From Cyanodermella asteris (Eukaryota > Ascomycota > Lecanoromycetes > Ostropales > Stictidaceae): DNA of 64,000 nucleotides. The stretch covers positions 425,150 through 489,149 of the forward strand of contig UYJD01000002.1 in the NCBI GenBank assembly GCA_900618795.1, written 5' to 3'. Of the stretch, positions 11,117-21,191 are shown piece after piece. A model generated the notes under the pieces. That model saw only the letters and a program-made list of their open reading frames with translations. It ran no database searches and was not told the origin of the DNA. The position numbers and the translations under genes are program-made. Each line of letters opens with the position of its first letter. Within the stretch, counting starts at the first letter, position 1.

Positions 11117-13606
11117 ATGCGACGTGTATGCCAGCGCGTGATCCCGAAAACATGCGCGCACACAGGAACGCCCTATCATGCAGGCCGCGCCCTGTTCCTG
11201 GCGCTGCAGTCTCGGTCCATTACGACGACTGCGAACAGACGCAAAAGCGACGACAATGGTGGAATCCGATGGTTTGAGCAGACGGGAAAGAGCAGGAGTA
11301 CGATCAGACCGATGGAAATGGACGAAGTTGAGGACCTGGAGGCACTCGAGAAGGAACATAGAGAGCTGGAGGAAATTGACAACGAGCTGGTCAAACTTGG
11401 CCTGAGCCGTCAGGATGTCAGCCTTGATGTCTTTGAAAATGAAGGGACACTTTCGCCAGCAATGCGAGAGGACTTGAAAACGCTGGGAGATGATGAGATC
11501 GTCGACATGCACTCTCTCAACGTGCATTATCAGATGCCGGTGCTGATGAAGCGTCACATCCAGAAGTTCAACACAGCGCTGCAGCTGTCGGCAACGCAAC
11601 CGCACAATTTGCGCAGCCGGCGGGAGCTCTGGGCAACCTATTTACGATGCACTTATATGCCTGGGTTCCTAGATCAGGTCACAGAGCAGGCTTGGAAAGT
11701 GCTGTGGCGAAGCCAGTCTGGCCAGCCCTTTTTCAACGAGCAGGCTAAGCATCTCCTCAGGCTTGCGGACGATATGTATAAGGTAGGGATACCATTATCT
11801 CCAACCCAAAAGATTACTCGGATCAAGGCACTGGAAGCTATCGGTCAGAATGACAAGGCTCTCACGCAGTGGCATCTATCGCGGTCCGAACTCGGTGGCA
11901 ACGACAACGTGAAGCATGAATTCCTGGCGTTGGGCGTTACACTGGAATGCGCTTCAGGAAGTCCGCAGAGGGCACAAGATCTCGCCTTTGATGTCATTCA
12001 GTCTCAGATGCGGAATCGAAGTGCTGTCCGGCTGCTGCTTCCCGTCATCGCGGCATGGGCCAAGAAAGGTTCGGAGGATGACCTTAAACGAGCTTGGTTG
12101 CTCTATCTCTTGGTCAGAAGAATACTAGGGCAAGCGCAATCTGCGAAACATTCGATCGGAGAAGAGGACTTCGACCAGGTCTACCTTGGATTCTTGAATG
12201 CTGGTCGGAAAGATTTGGCAGTCAACATATTCAAGGATTTGATTGTAGCGGGACAGCAGTCGGTGCACGACTCACTTCGACTATATGGATCTTATAACCA
12301 AGTCCTTGACGATCTTCACACCGGAGTCAGGAGCTCAGATCAGATCAATGAAATATCGCTCGACATACTTTCGAAGCTTCCGCGTCGGTTTGAAAATAAG
12401 TTCTTCTATGCCAGTTGGATGAAGAGATTGATCGGACTAAGCCGAGTTGATGAGGCCGTACTAGTCATGGAACTGATGTATGAGAGAGGCGTTCGGCCGG
12501 ACGCCAAACACGTCAACGGTATTATAGGAGCATGGCTTCGGAATGGGACACCTGACAACCAAAAGTTCGCGCTCGAACTAGCGTGGACCATGATGGACGA
12601 GAGACTAAAAATGGTTGCTCGACGACAGCAGACAAAGCAGCATGATCGCCTGAACGAATCGGGCTCTGCGAAAAGATTCTACTTGCCGATACACTTACAG
12701 AGGAGGGTCCCGACCGCCACCACCGAAACGTTGTGTCTCTTACTCCTTTACTACAGTCAAAGCAACTTACCAGCGGAAATGGAACAGGTTCAAAGACTCC
12801 TTACTGAAGCGCAGCTCCTACCCAACTCTTATTTTATGAACCATATGATGTATTATTATTGCAATCAAGGCAAAGGGGTGGATGCCTGGGAGTTATTCAA
12901 CACGATGAGCCGCCAGGTACGGCCAGACATGACCACATATACCTGTCTGTGGGACTGTGCCCATGGCCTCACACGAAGATACGAACAGATGGACAAGTTT
13001 CCAGCACCGCGGCGTTTGTTTTCGGTATTCATGAACTGGTTTTCCCAATTGTCACCGAAACTGAAAGTTTCAGCCCGAGACGATTTTACTCCGGCTCTTT
13101 ATGACCGTATCATTCAAGTCTTCACTCATTTCAAGGATTCAAAAGGACTATTGATTGCTCTCTACGCAATGCGCGATGCCTTCAGCCTGTATCCGAGCGA
13201 AAACACCATACAGTCTGTCACGATACAGGTCGCGCAAATGAGCGACACGCGGGCTGCCGGTCATCCCCTGGGTCGATCACGTGTGAGGAGGCGCAAGGCT
13301 GCCGGCATAGATTTGCAACGCAATGCCGAGAGAGCGAAGAAGGTCTTTGACATGATACTCGAGAACAGAAACGCAGAGCTCGAGCAGCAAGGGATCAAAC
13401 TGGAAGAGTTGAGCGCCGAGGAACGAGGGGAAGAGACTTTGTTCGTGTTGGCAGAGTTCCTACGCGCCGCGGAGAGAAGGTCCATTGAACCCGATCATTT
13501 GCTGGACGACACGGTCTCGCTTTCAGAGGAGGTAGATAAAGTTGCGTGGGAAATGGGAGCCGGTCCTTTCAGAATGGGTCCGCCCGTGTACAATACTGTG
13601 AGATAA
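11117..13606 (+). CDS. Mitochondrial pentatricopeptide-repeat-like protein
   Basis: A single exon encodes 829 residues. The frame stays open upstream to 10859 inside utp23, but ATG 11117 starts a good mitochondrial presequence: MRRVCQRVIPKTCAHTG, then Arg-rich RSITTTANRRKS and no acids for ~45 residues. A Glu-rich helix follows, then helical-repeat sequence to near the end. PPR-like units are visible, for example VDEAVLVMELMYERGVRPDA (about residue 445) and LLTEAQLLPNSYFMNHMMYYY (about 565). PPR proteins bind organellar RNA and act in its processing or translation. I infer a mitochondrial RNA role but cannot name the transcript or an orthologue with confidence; Cya5- or CIA84-type proteins are possible. 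The final ~100 residues are highly charged. Confidence 0.75.
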   Translation: MRRVCQRVIPKTCAHTGTPYHAGRALFLALQSRSITTTANRRKSDDNGGIRWFEQTGKSRSTIRPMEMDEVEDLEALEKEHRELEEIDNELVKLGLSRQDVSLDVFENEGTLSPAMREDLKTLGDDEIVDMHSLNVHYQMPVLMKRHIQKFNTALQLSATQPHNLRSRRELWATYLRCTYMPGFLDQVTEQAWKVLWRSQSGQPFFNEQAKHLLRLADDMYKVGIPLSPTQKITRIKALEAIGQNDKALTQWHLSRSELGGNDNVKHEFLALGVTLECASGSPQRAQDLAFDVIQSQMRNRSAVRLLLPVIAAWAKKGSEDDLKRAWLLYLLVRRILGQAQSAKHSIGEEDFDQVYLGFLNAGRKDLAVNIFKDLIVAGQQSVHDSLRLYGSYNQVLDDLHTGVRSSDQINEISLDILSKLPRRFENKFFYASWMKRLIGLSRVDEAVLVMELMYERGVRPDAKHVNGIIGAWLRNGTPDNQKFALELAWTMMDERLKMVARRQQTKQHDRLNESGSAKRFYLPIHLQRRVPTATTETLCLLLLYYSQSNLPAEMEQVQRLLTEAQLLPNSYFMNHMMYYYCNQGKGVDAWELFNTMSRQVRPDMTTYTCLWDCAHGLTRRYEQMDKFPAPRRLFSVFMNWFSQLSPKLKVSARDDFTPALYDRIIQVFTHFKDSKGLLIALYAMRDAFSLYPSENTIQSVTIQVAQMSDTRAAGHPLGRSRVRRRKAAGIDLQRNAERAKKVFDMILENRNAELEQQGIKLEELSAEERGEETLFVLAEFLRAAERRSIEPDHLLDDTVSLSEEVDKVAWEMGAGPFRMGPPVYNTVR

Positions 13607-14310
13607 CTAGAGCAGGACTGTGCTATATGTATATGAATGAAGACGTTTCAACCAATGAGAGCTCTGATTCCAACTATCTTGCGATATCCATAGTGCTATC
13701 TTGCAAGGCATTGACATTGACACAAGTGCCCGGCTCGACACGTAGTAGAACACGGCGGAATAATTCTACGAATCACCCCGCTGGTTACTCAGCTTGGTGC
13801 ATGGGGGTCCGTTCAGCTGGGCATACAGCCAAGGAGGCAAGAACTCCACCAAGTGCCCACTAAACGTCCATCTTACCATTCAGCGAAACTTCAATTTGTG
13901 CTTTCGGCCAGCATGTCACGCTAGGTTTGCGTTGCCAAATTCATGCTGAGGCGTGTTTGACTTCGCTCGCGGATACACGATTCGGACCCGACGAATTTAT
14001 GATTCTGGACAACAAACGGCTTGCTCCGATCACCTGCCTCTTCATTCCTGAAAATCAACTAAGTTCACAGCAGACTATCTACTGGTGTGAGCAAAGCGCA
14101 TGACGCTTTTCCTTTACCTTCAGAGTTACCGAACTGGGGCTCGGAGTCCGTTCCGTGCTTGCTCACGTCTCACATGGTCGCTGGCTGCCGCTGGAGGACC
14201 TGGTCACGCAGCCGCTACTTGAGTTTATATATCACTGCACCCAGCACTTGCTGGAAGTCCACCCAAGCTGTCAGATGGGTGGAGGAAATGCGTAAACGGA
14301 TCCGTCAGCT
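13607..14310. other. Intergenic, 3' UTR and atg11 promoter
   Basis: About 700 bp between the PPR-like gene and atg11, both on the plus strand. Nothing gene-like is seen. An open frame at 14087-14329 runs into the atg11 start and looks like chance. Confidence 0.5.
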
Positions 14311-17300
14311 ATGTCGCGCCGTGTACTGAACGCTCATACCGGCGAGCTGCTGCTTACGGACACTGCTGCCTCAGAAAGGTAGGCGCTTTGCGCATCGTTT
14401 GACTGGTATTTGACTGAAAGGTGTACAGCTTTGACGGTCTGAAACTATGGATCGCCGAAAAAACTGGGATCAGTGAGGCCCGCCAGGTTCTCATGACGGG
14501 CCGTGGCAAGCCGGTCAAACTACAGACATTACGAACAGAGGAGGATGTCTTTGTTTATGATCGAGACTTGATACAGGGTAGCTCCGGACGCCTAGCAAGA
14601 TCGCTCGCGGAGCAAGGATACCCGGAGACTTCCGACCCACCTGCAATACCTGAGGGTCCTGGCGATGGTGCTGATACAAAGGACTGGCTTGCGGCGGCCG
14701 AGATCAGAGCTGGCTGGGTTAGTGATGTTGCATCAACCTGCAACGACATGGTGGAGCAAGGGAAGAGACTATCTATGGAAGCTTCGATCGTGCAACAGGC
14801 CACCGCCATAGCAATAGAAGGACTGAAACAGCATGTGGGAGGCCTTCGACAACGCCGTAAGCGCGCAAAGGAATGGGTTGACGGACTCGTGGCGGATCAA
14901 ACTTCATTCAGACAAGAGCAGGATGTGCTACAAAAAAGGTTGTCCGCCGTGCCGGTGGTCCAAGAACTCCAGAGATACATGCGGCAAGGAAGCTCAGCGA
15001 ACCATACGGTTCGAACGCTTTCAGACTTGGTCGGCACAGATGACCTTGGTTCTCTGGCCCGGCGGGCAAGCACTGTTTCAAACCGCCTCACAAGTGCTCT
15101 GTCGGAGCTGAGCGACGTCTGCGAAGGTACATTCAATGAAGGCGATCGACTGACATCAGCTTTTATGTCAGACTTCACTTCATCGACAGGCGATCTACTC
15201 GAGGCTCTGGACATGCACGTAGAGGAGCAAGGAGTGCTTTGCAAGAAAATCTCGGATGACTGCATGAACCTTGTCCGGGACAGCCCAGAGATTTCACAAT
15301 TCTCGAGGATCTTCACAAGACATCAAAAATGGGTGGCTCCCCTTCTCGAAGCTATAGCGGGTATTCACGACACGGTACACGCGCTGTTCGACCACAAACG
15401 GCAAATTTCAGACACTGCCATTCAATATCTGCAAAAAGTTAGTGCGGTCGAGTCCGGCATCGCTCAGGTGACTCAGCATTTCGGTCAGTTAGACCTGAGT
15501 GATGCCGACGACACAGCTCTTGATGCCCTTGATGCAGTGTATCGACTCCCTATGGTCTACGGCTCTTTACTGATCGAGATTGTTCGAAGACGGGAATGGA
15601 ACGAGAAGATGACCACAGACTCAACCAGCTTAGCCGAGGAGATGGCAACCTATAAGGACGAGGAAGAACGTCGGAGGCGAAAGTGGCTGAAGTCCATCGG
15701 TCAGTATCTTTCGGGTGTCGTGACGAGTGATGTCATGGGAATTGATATCACCGTACGATCTTCAGAAGAAAGCTGGCCGTCACTGACAAGGGGAGATGTT
15801 GACAAGTATCTCGATGCCCTCAGAGGGACGGGCGGATTTGACGATACCGTCACGGATCTTGTGGCTGCCCTTCAAACGATGGACGCGCCGTCGAAGCAGC
15901 AGTCCAGGCGCGCCAACGCCTTCCGGAACGGCAGCCTGCATGATGCCACATTTGGCCGGAATTCATTACTGCTTCGTGGAGACGACGATCTTATTCGCAA
16001 TCTACAACAAGAAAAGACTCGACTTGAAGAACGTCTCAAAGGTTCCGACAGTCGCGTTCGCAAGCTTGAGGACCTGCTCCATCGTCAAAGCCAGATTCAG
16101 TCGAGGCCATCCTCACGAGGTGTGAGTGCGCCGTACCCGATGGACAGGCACACCTCAACACCCGCCAGCGCAGATGGCTCAGGTTTCTCCAAGGTCCCCG
16201 TACATCCTCAAAGTCCTGGCCTGTATGGATCTAGGAGATCTTCACTCGTAGCTCAGATCCACGAGGCCAATCCCCTTGCTGAACGAGTCGCACAGCTCGA
16301 GACAAACTTGAATGCTGAGAAGGCAAAAATTGCCAGGATGCTCGAGTCCGCGGCTAGACATCAGGAAACTGAGGACTCTCTACGAGCACAGATGCAGGAA
16401 GTAGCTTCGACTAAGAACGACTTGCTCGACAACTTCCAGGCACAGCAGAATGAGTTTGACGGTGAACGTCGGCTTCTTGAGGACGAAAACCGCAAGCTCA
16501 AGGTCAGGATCGAAGAGCTTGAAGAGGATTTCGACAGAATCCTCGGAAGCCATGACAATGCTCGCTTGGGCCTCGATGAGCGCACAAAAGCATTTGAGCA
16601 GGAATTACGCAGCCATCGAGAGCGAGCGGCCGAGGAGATTGGCCGTCTCACTTCTGAGCGCGACGAAGCCAAATCCGAAATTGATCAGGTGCAGGCGGAT
16701 CTCGCTGCCGTTCAACGCCAATCGGCTGAGCACGAACAGGCTCTCGCTCGAGCCCACGAACAAAAGCAGAATCTGGAAGCTGCCGCGCGTGCCCAAGACG
16801 AAGCTCGTATAGAACACTTGAGATCGTTGAGAGCAACCCACCGCCAGCTCGCCGACAATGAGCCAACGCCAAATGACTTTGACTCGCTTGTTGACAATGT
16901 TGAGAGCCTGAGCAACAAAGCTGCCAGTCACTTGCAAGACTTGCAGCTTGCGTTGGAGAAGGCGCGGTCGGAGTCCGTATGGCAGGACAAGCAGCTCTCC
17001 AGCAAGGACTCGGAACTCACCAAACTCAAAGCGCGCGTTGACCAGGAGGAGCTCGAGGTGTTCTCATTATGGGAGGAAATCGCAGACCGCAAAGCGCGGT
17101 ATTCTTCGCTTGAAGCAGAGCTTGAGGATCAGAGACAAGACCTGGACGCACTTCGAACGAAAAATACGGATGCCGAGGCTAAAATGCAGTCCCTCCAAAA
17201 GCGTCTCCAGGACGAGGAGCAAAAGGTGCACGACTTGCGAGTTGATGGCCAAGGCGCCTCAACTCGTCATACGGAAATGGAAGGGCAGCTGAGCAGACTA

Positions 17301-18704
17301 ATTGAGCGGCTGAGCATCATCGAGAAGGCACGAACGGAACAGCAAGCTCTACTTGATGCACGGGCCAAACGCGCGGAGGCAGTGTCAAGCAGACTCTATC
17401 GTCAGCACGCGTTTCTACTACGTCTCCTGACCCAAGTTGGCTATACAGCGACGCAGCAAAATGGCATATACACTTTCGAACGCACCTCGCGGCTTGGCAA
17501 CAGCAGCTCTGTCATCGAGCCCTCCCCAACAGCCAGCCGCGCCCTTTCTGGCAGTGCCCCGACCACGCACGATGGCGAACCTCACCCTGAACACGTGCAA
17601 TGGGCTGTTTCTGACCACCCTTCGAGCGAGGAAGAATTGTACCAAGACTACTTGCGAGACATCAATTCACTCCACATCGATGTCGTTGTCGACACGTTGG
17701 TCAAGCGCTTCAAAGATGTCGAGCACATTGCCCGGAAGTGGCAACGGGAGGCGAAAAACTACCGCGAACGCTTTCACAAGGTCCAGTTTGAAGCGCAAAA
17801 CAAGATCGCCTATCGTTCTTTCAAGGAAGGCGATCTTGCCTTGTTTCTCCCTACCAGAAATCAAGCACACAAACGGTCATGGGCGGCGTTCAACGTGGGT
17901 GCTCCCCATTATTTCCTGCGCGAACAAGAAAGCCATACGCTTACGACGCGTGATTGGCTGGTGGCGCGAATCTCGAAAATGGAAGAGCGGATGGTGGACC
18001 TGAGCAAAGCGCCAAATACGAGTGCGAGCCAAGGCAAGGACGACGGCAACGGTGCAGAATCTACTCTAGACGAGGATAATCCCTTTGGTCTTTCAGATGG
18101 TCTGCGATGGTACTACCTCGACGCTGGAGAAGAACGTTTCGGCGCAGCGCCAAGCACTCCAGGCTTGGGTAAGAGCACCGTTGCCAGTGCCCACGAGCAT
18201 GCCACCGGCAGTAGCGTGCCCAACAAGAAGAAGCCTGGAGAAGCGGCCGCCGCGAAAGTGTTGACGAAGAGCCTCGATAGTAGGCGAAGCAGCACCAATT
18301 CTAAGAAAAGCACAGCCGGTGCCATGGCCAGTCCCGCCAACGCCACAGGTACATTTGACGTCGGACAAGGCGAATTACTCGGTGCGGCAGCCAATCTTAA
18401 CACGGTTGCAGGTGATCGCAGTTCCATACGGACAGCTGCCAGTCGAGAATCAACAACACAGGAGGTACGCAAAGACCATTTGCTTGGCCCATGAGAGCTG
18501 TTGTGCATTGAACCCCTGCCGCAGATGATGTGACCTGTGACTTTTATGATGGATCACTGATTTTGCAAGCAGGGGCTCATTGGCGACGAAGACGGCAGTA
18601 CATCGAGACCAGAACGGACAACGACAAGTAAATCAAAAGCTTGGAATTCCCTATGGTCAATGGATTTGAGTCTAGAATCAGGGCGTAAAGGCGCAGGGCG
18701 ATAG
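14311..18704 (+). CDS. atg11: Autophagy scaffold protein Atg11
   Basis: Selective-autophagy scaffold that links cargo receptors to the Atg1 kinase complex at the phagophore assembly site. I read three exons, 14311-14378, 14429-18464 and 18573-18704, giving 1411 residues. Exon 1 (MSRRVLNAHTGELLLTD) and the splice to SFDGLKLWIAEKTG restore the typical Atg11 N-terminus, followed by RQVLMTGRGKPVK and VFVYDRDL. Residues ~500-1000 are long coiled coil. The C-terminal Atg11 domain lies at about 1080-1200 (VDTLVKRFKDVEH, KIAYRSFKEGDLALFLPTRN, WAAFNVGAPHYFLRE). The last exon encodes WNSLWSMDLSLESG, which resembles the tail of ascomycete Atg11; unspliced, the frame ends ten residues after the donor. 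The 108-bp last intron has a weaker GTACGC donor and two possible in-frame acceptors, AAG/CAG three bases apart. Confidence 0.93.
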
Positions 18705-19519
18705 ATGGACGGCTTCGGCCTTGATAGGGGAAGCATTACCTCATATTATTACGGCGCTTTGATATTCAAGCCTCGCATATGGCTCTTGAGAAGTGTTTTG
18801 CGGTCGTGGAAGACAATAGAAATCCTATTTTGCCAGCCAGTCTCATGCAACGCTGATGTAGAGATCTCAACGAAGGAAGTGACTCTCTCCTACATCTCGT
18901 CATCAACTCCAAACTGAGCACTTTGTTAGAGATTATATGATGCAGCACATAGCCTATCATCCTAGGCAATTTTCGTTTGCACCTTCACACTTCCGAATGA
19001 TCACCAACACTGAGCAACGTGAAGGAGGACATATCGCACCAGTCAGAGTACGGTGCAAGAGTCAGAATCGCGTGACCCTGTCGATATCGCCTCGCCTCTC
19101 GCGCGCCTGCTCAATTTCCCATTACGGGCTAGCGCGCGCAAAACTGTGGCCCAACCCACAGCTATATCTTTGCGCCTTTGCCAGTTCGATTTTCCTTTTT
19201 CTTTTCCTTTTCTCTTCTTCATACTTACCTTGGCCAAGGACCCTCGCTCAAGATTGGGGGCTTCTACGAATCGATCCCTCCATTGCACGGCGGGGCGGAG
19301 AGGCTTGTCGGCTGTCCTTCGGGGCCGTCGTGGCTGTAATTTTTGCTGGCTTTCCAAAGAACTCTTTTTCATTCTGCTGTCGGCTTGATGCCGGCGCCGG
19401 GCGAAGAGGTGCGTGATGTCTGCGTGTGTGACGATCACAACATGGCTACACTCGGCTTAGGATCGTTTCATCATGTCTTCATCGTCGTATCGATGAGCCC
19501 TACGACGTTGACTACTTTT
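18705..19519. other. Intergenic between convergent genes
   Basis: About 800 bp between the ends of atg11 and the dehydrogenase. It includes a polypyrimidine run on the plus strand (about 19188-19221). Open frames near 18937-19438 on both strands overlap this low-complexity stretch and lack family features. No gene is supported. Confidence 0.5.
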
Positions 19520-20680
19520 CTAGAATACCGTTTGACCACCTGAACACACGTTAGCTCCGTCAACCCAACACCATCGTAAACGGCGAACTCACCATCGATC
19601 ACCCACTCCGCCCCGTTCACGTACGCGCCGCCCACCGTACTGCAAAGACAGACCACCGGGCCCGTAATCTCGTCCACGGCCATCATCCGCCCCAGCGGGT
19701 TTCTCTCGTTCCAAATCTCCCTGGCCCGCGCGATCCCCTCCCCCTCGTTCAAGATCGTATCCGCATACCCCGGCAAGATCGCATTGACCCGAATCCCGTG
19801 CACCGCCCACTCGGCCGCCAGACACCTGGCCAGGTGCGCGACGCCTGCCTTGCTGACGTTGTACGCGGCCTGCGGCTGCGGAAAGTTCACCGATTTCCCG
19901 CTAATGGACGCCGTGAAGACCATGCGTCCGCCGCATTTCTGCGCGATCATGTGCCGCGCCGCCGCTTGCGCGCACAGAAAGGTCCCCGTCGTGTTGACGG
20001 CGAGCGTGCGGGACCACTGTTCCGGGGACGTGGTCAGCGACGCGTGGCAGCCGACGATGCCGGCGAAGCAGAGGAGGTGGTCGACGGAGCCGAGCGCGGA
20101 GGCGGCCGAGTCCATGGCGGTGGAGACGGAGGCGGCGTCGGTCACGTCGACGCCGATGGTGAGGATCTTGGCGGCCGGGAAGGAGGTTTGGAGGTGCGTG
20201 ACGGCGGGCCCGTTTTGTGTCGGGTTGAGGTCTAGGAGGGCGAGACCCGTGGCGCCGTGTTCGAGGAGGGCGCGGGCGGTGGCGAGGGCGAGGGTGCCGG
20301 TTCCTCCGGTGACTGAGCTGGTGATTAGCTGTGATTGCTTTGATACGGGTTTTTTTTTCTGCGCTTGGGTGGGAAAATGCCTGGGTTTCATTGTTCGATG
20401 CTCTTTTCGATCCAGCGAAAGCCTGGACAGGGCAAGTGTAGGGATTGTAGACACCGAGGTGGCACGGTCAGAATCTCCAATATTACGTACTGACGGCATT
20501 TCCGTGAACGGCGAAGCGTCTCATGGCTCTTTCAGCCGCGCTGAGGTGACCCGGGGCGGGCAAGGTGGGTGGCGTCAGCGAGTCGGCCGCGCCAGAGGAC
20601 AGCTTCATCTCCGGGATGGAACGAGCCGTGAGGGCGTCTCGCGCCGTTTCGTGTGAGTGGGTATTGCCTGATTGTGACAT
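19520..20680 (-). CDS. Short-chain dehydrogenase/reductase (classical SDR)
   Basis: NAD(P)-dependent oxidoreductase of the classical SDR type. Exons 20680-20491, 20312-19593 and 19539-19520 give 309 residues. Splicing restores GNAVITGGTGTLALATARALLEHG, the Rossmann Gly-rich turn at about residues 61-72, and the closing VIDGGQTVF typical of the family. The catalytic set is visible: Ser in ASISGK, and Tyr and Lys in YNVSK, with N from the LAVNTTG helix. The structural NNAG motif appears as CFAGIVG. The acidic residue after beta-2 (LLDLN) suggests NAD preference. The 64-residue N-terminal extension precedes the fold and is common in this fungal subgroup. Sequence style resembles polyol/sugar dehydrogenases (arabinitol or sorbose reductase-like), but the substrate cannot be read. 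The last intron is 53 bp; retention would replace the tail. Confidence 0.88.
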
Positions 20681-21191
20681 GTTTTGAAAGCGAAGCGGAG
20701 TGTACTAAGTCAGTGCCGTGTCCAGACGAGAAAGGCAAATTTGCAGCCTCGATATTCAATTGCAAAGCCGAAGGCACTGGTTTGCTATATGCACTTTCAG
20801 CAATGCTGATGGGAGACGATACCACTCACGGTGGAAAGTGAGCCGAGGGGCAGCAGGAAGGTTTCCGACTTGTCAGGGAGAGTCGAGAAGTGGGATGGAG
20901 ACCCACTGTGGATATCCGATGGCGGCACTGCAGTATCGATAGCTCGATATGAGCTAGTGCGCAGTATTAATCCGGGGTTGGAGCACTTTGTTCCCGTCGA
21001 GAGACCTTCATGTCGAGAAGCTTGATCCGTGAGAACGTACGGATTTATACAGTCATGTCACTACCGGAGAATGCACGGAATGAACACATATCACAAGGTG
21101 GGATATGAATCCTTTCTTGTTCTGATCCGGGTATCATTAGGAAGAAATCTAGTAAGTAATACTCCAAAAGCCGTAACCCATTGCTGGAAAT
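20681..21191. other. Intergenic, dehydrogenase upstream region
   Basis: About 510 bp between the dehydrogenase start and the end of the pseudokinase gene. It should hold the dehydrogenase promoter. No clear TATA box, repeat or gene is seen. Confidence 0.45.

Noticed and set aside
19188-19221. Polypyrimidine run as a 5' UTR of a hidden plus-strand gene
   Set aside because: No coding exon with family features follows before the dehydrogenase 3' end.
19784-20656. 290-codon frame opposite the dehydrogenase
   Set aside because: Shadow of the GC-rich dehydrogenase coding strand; no domain features.
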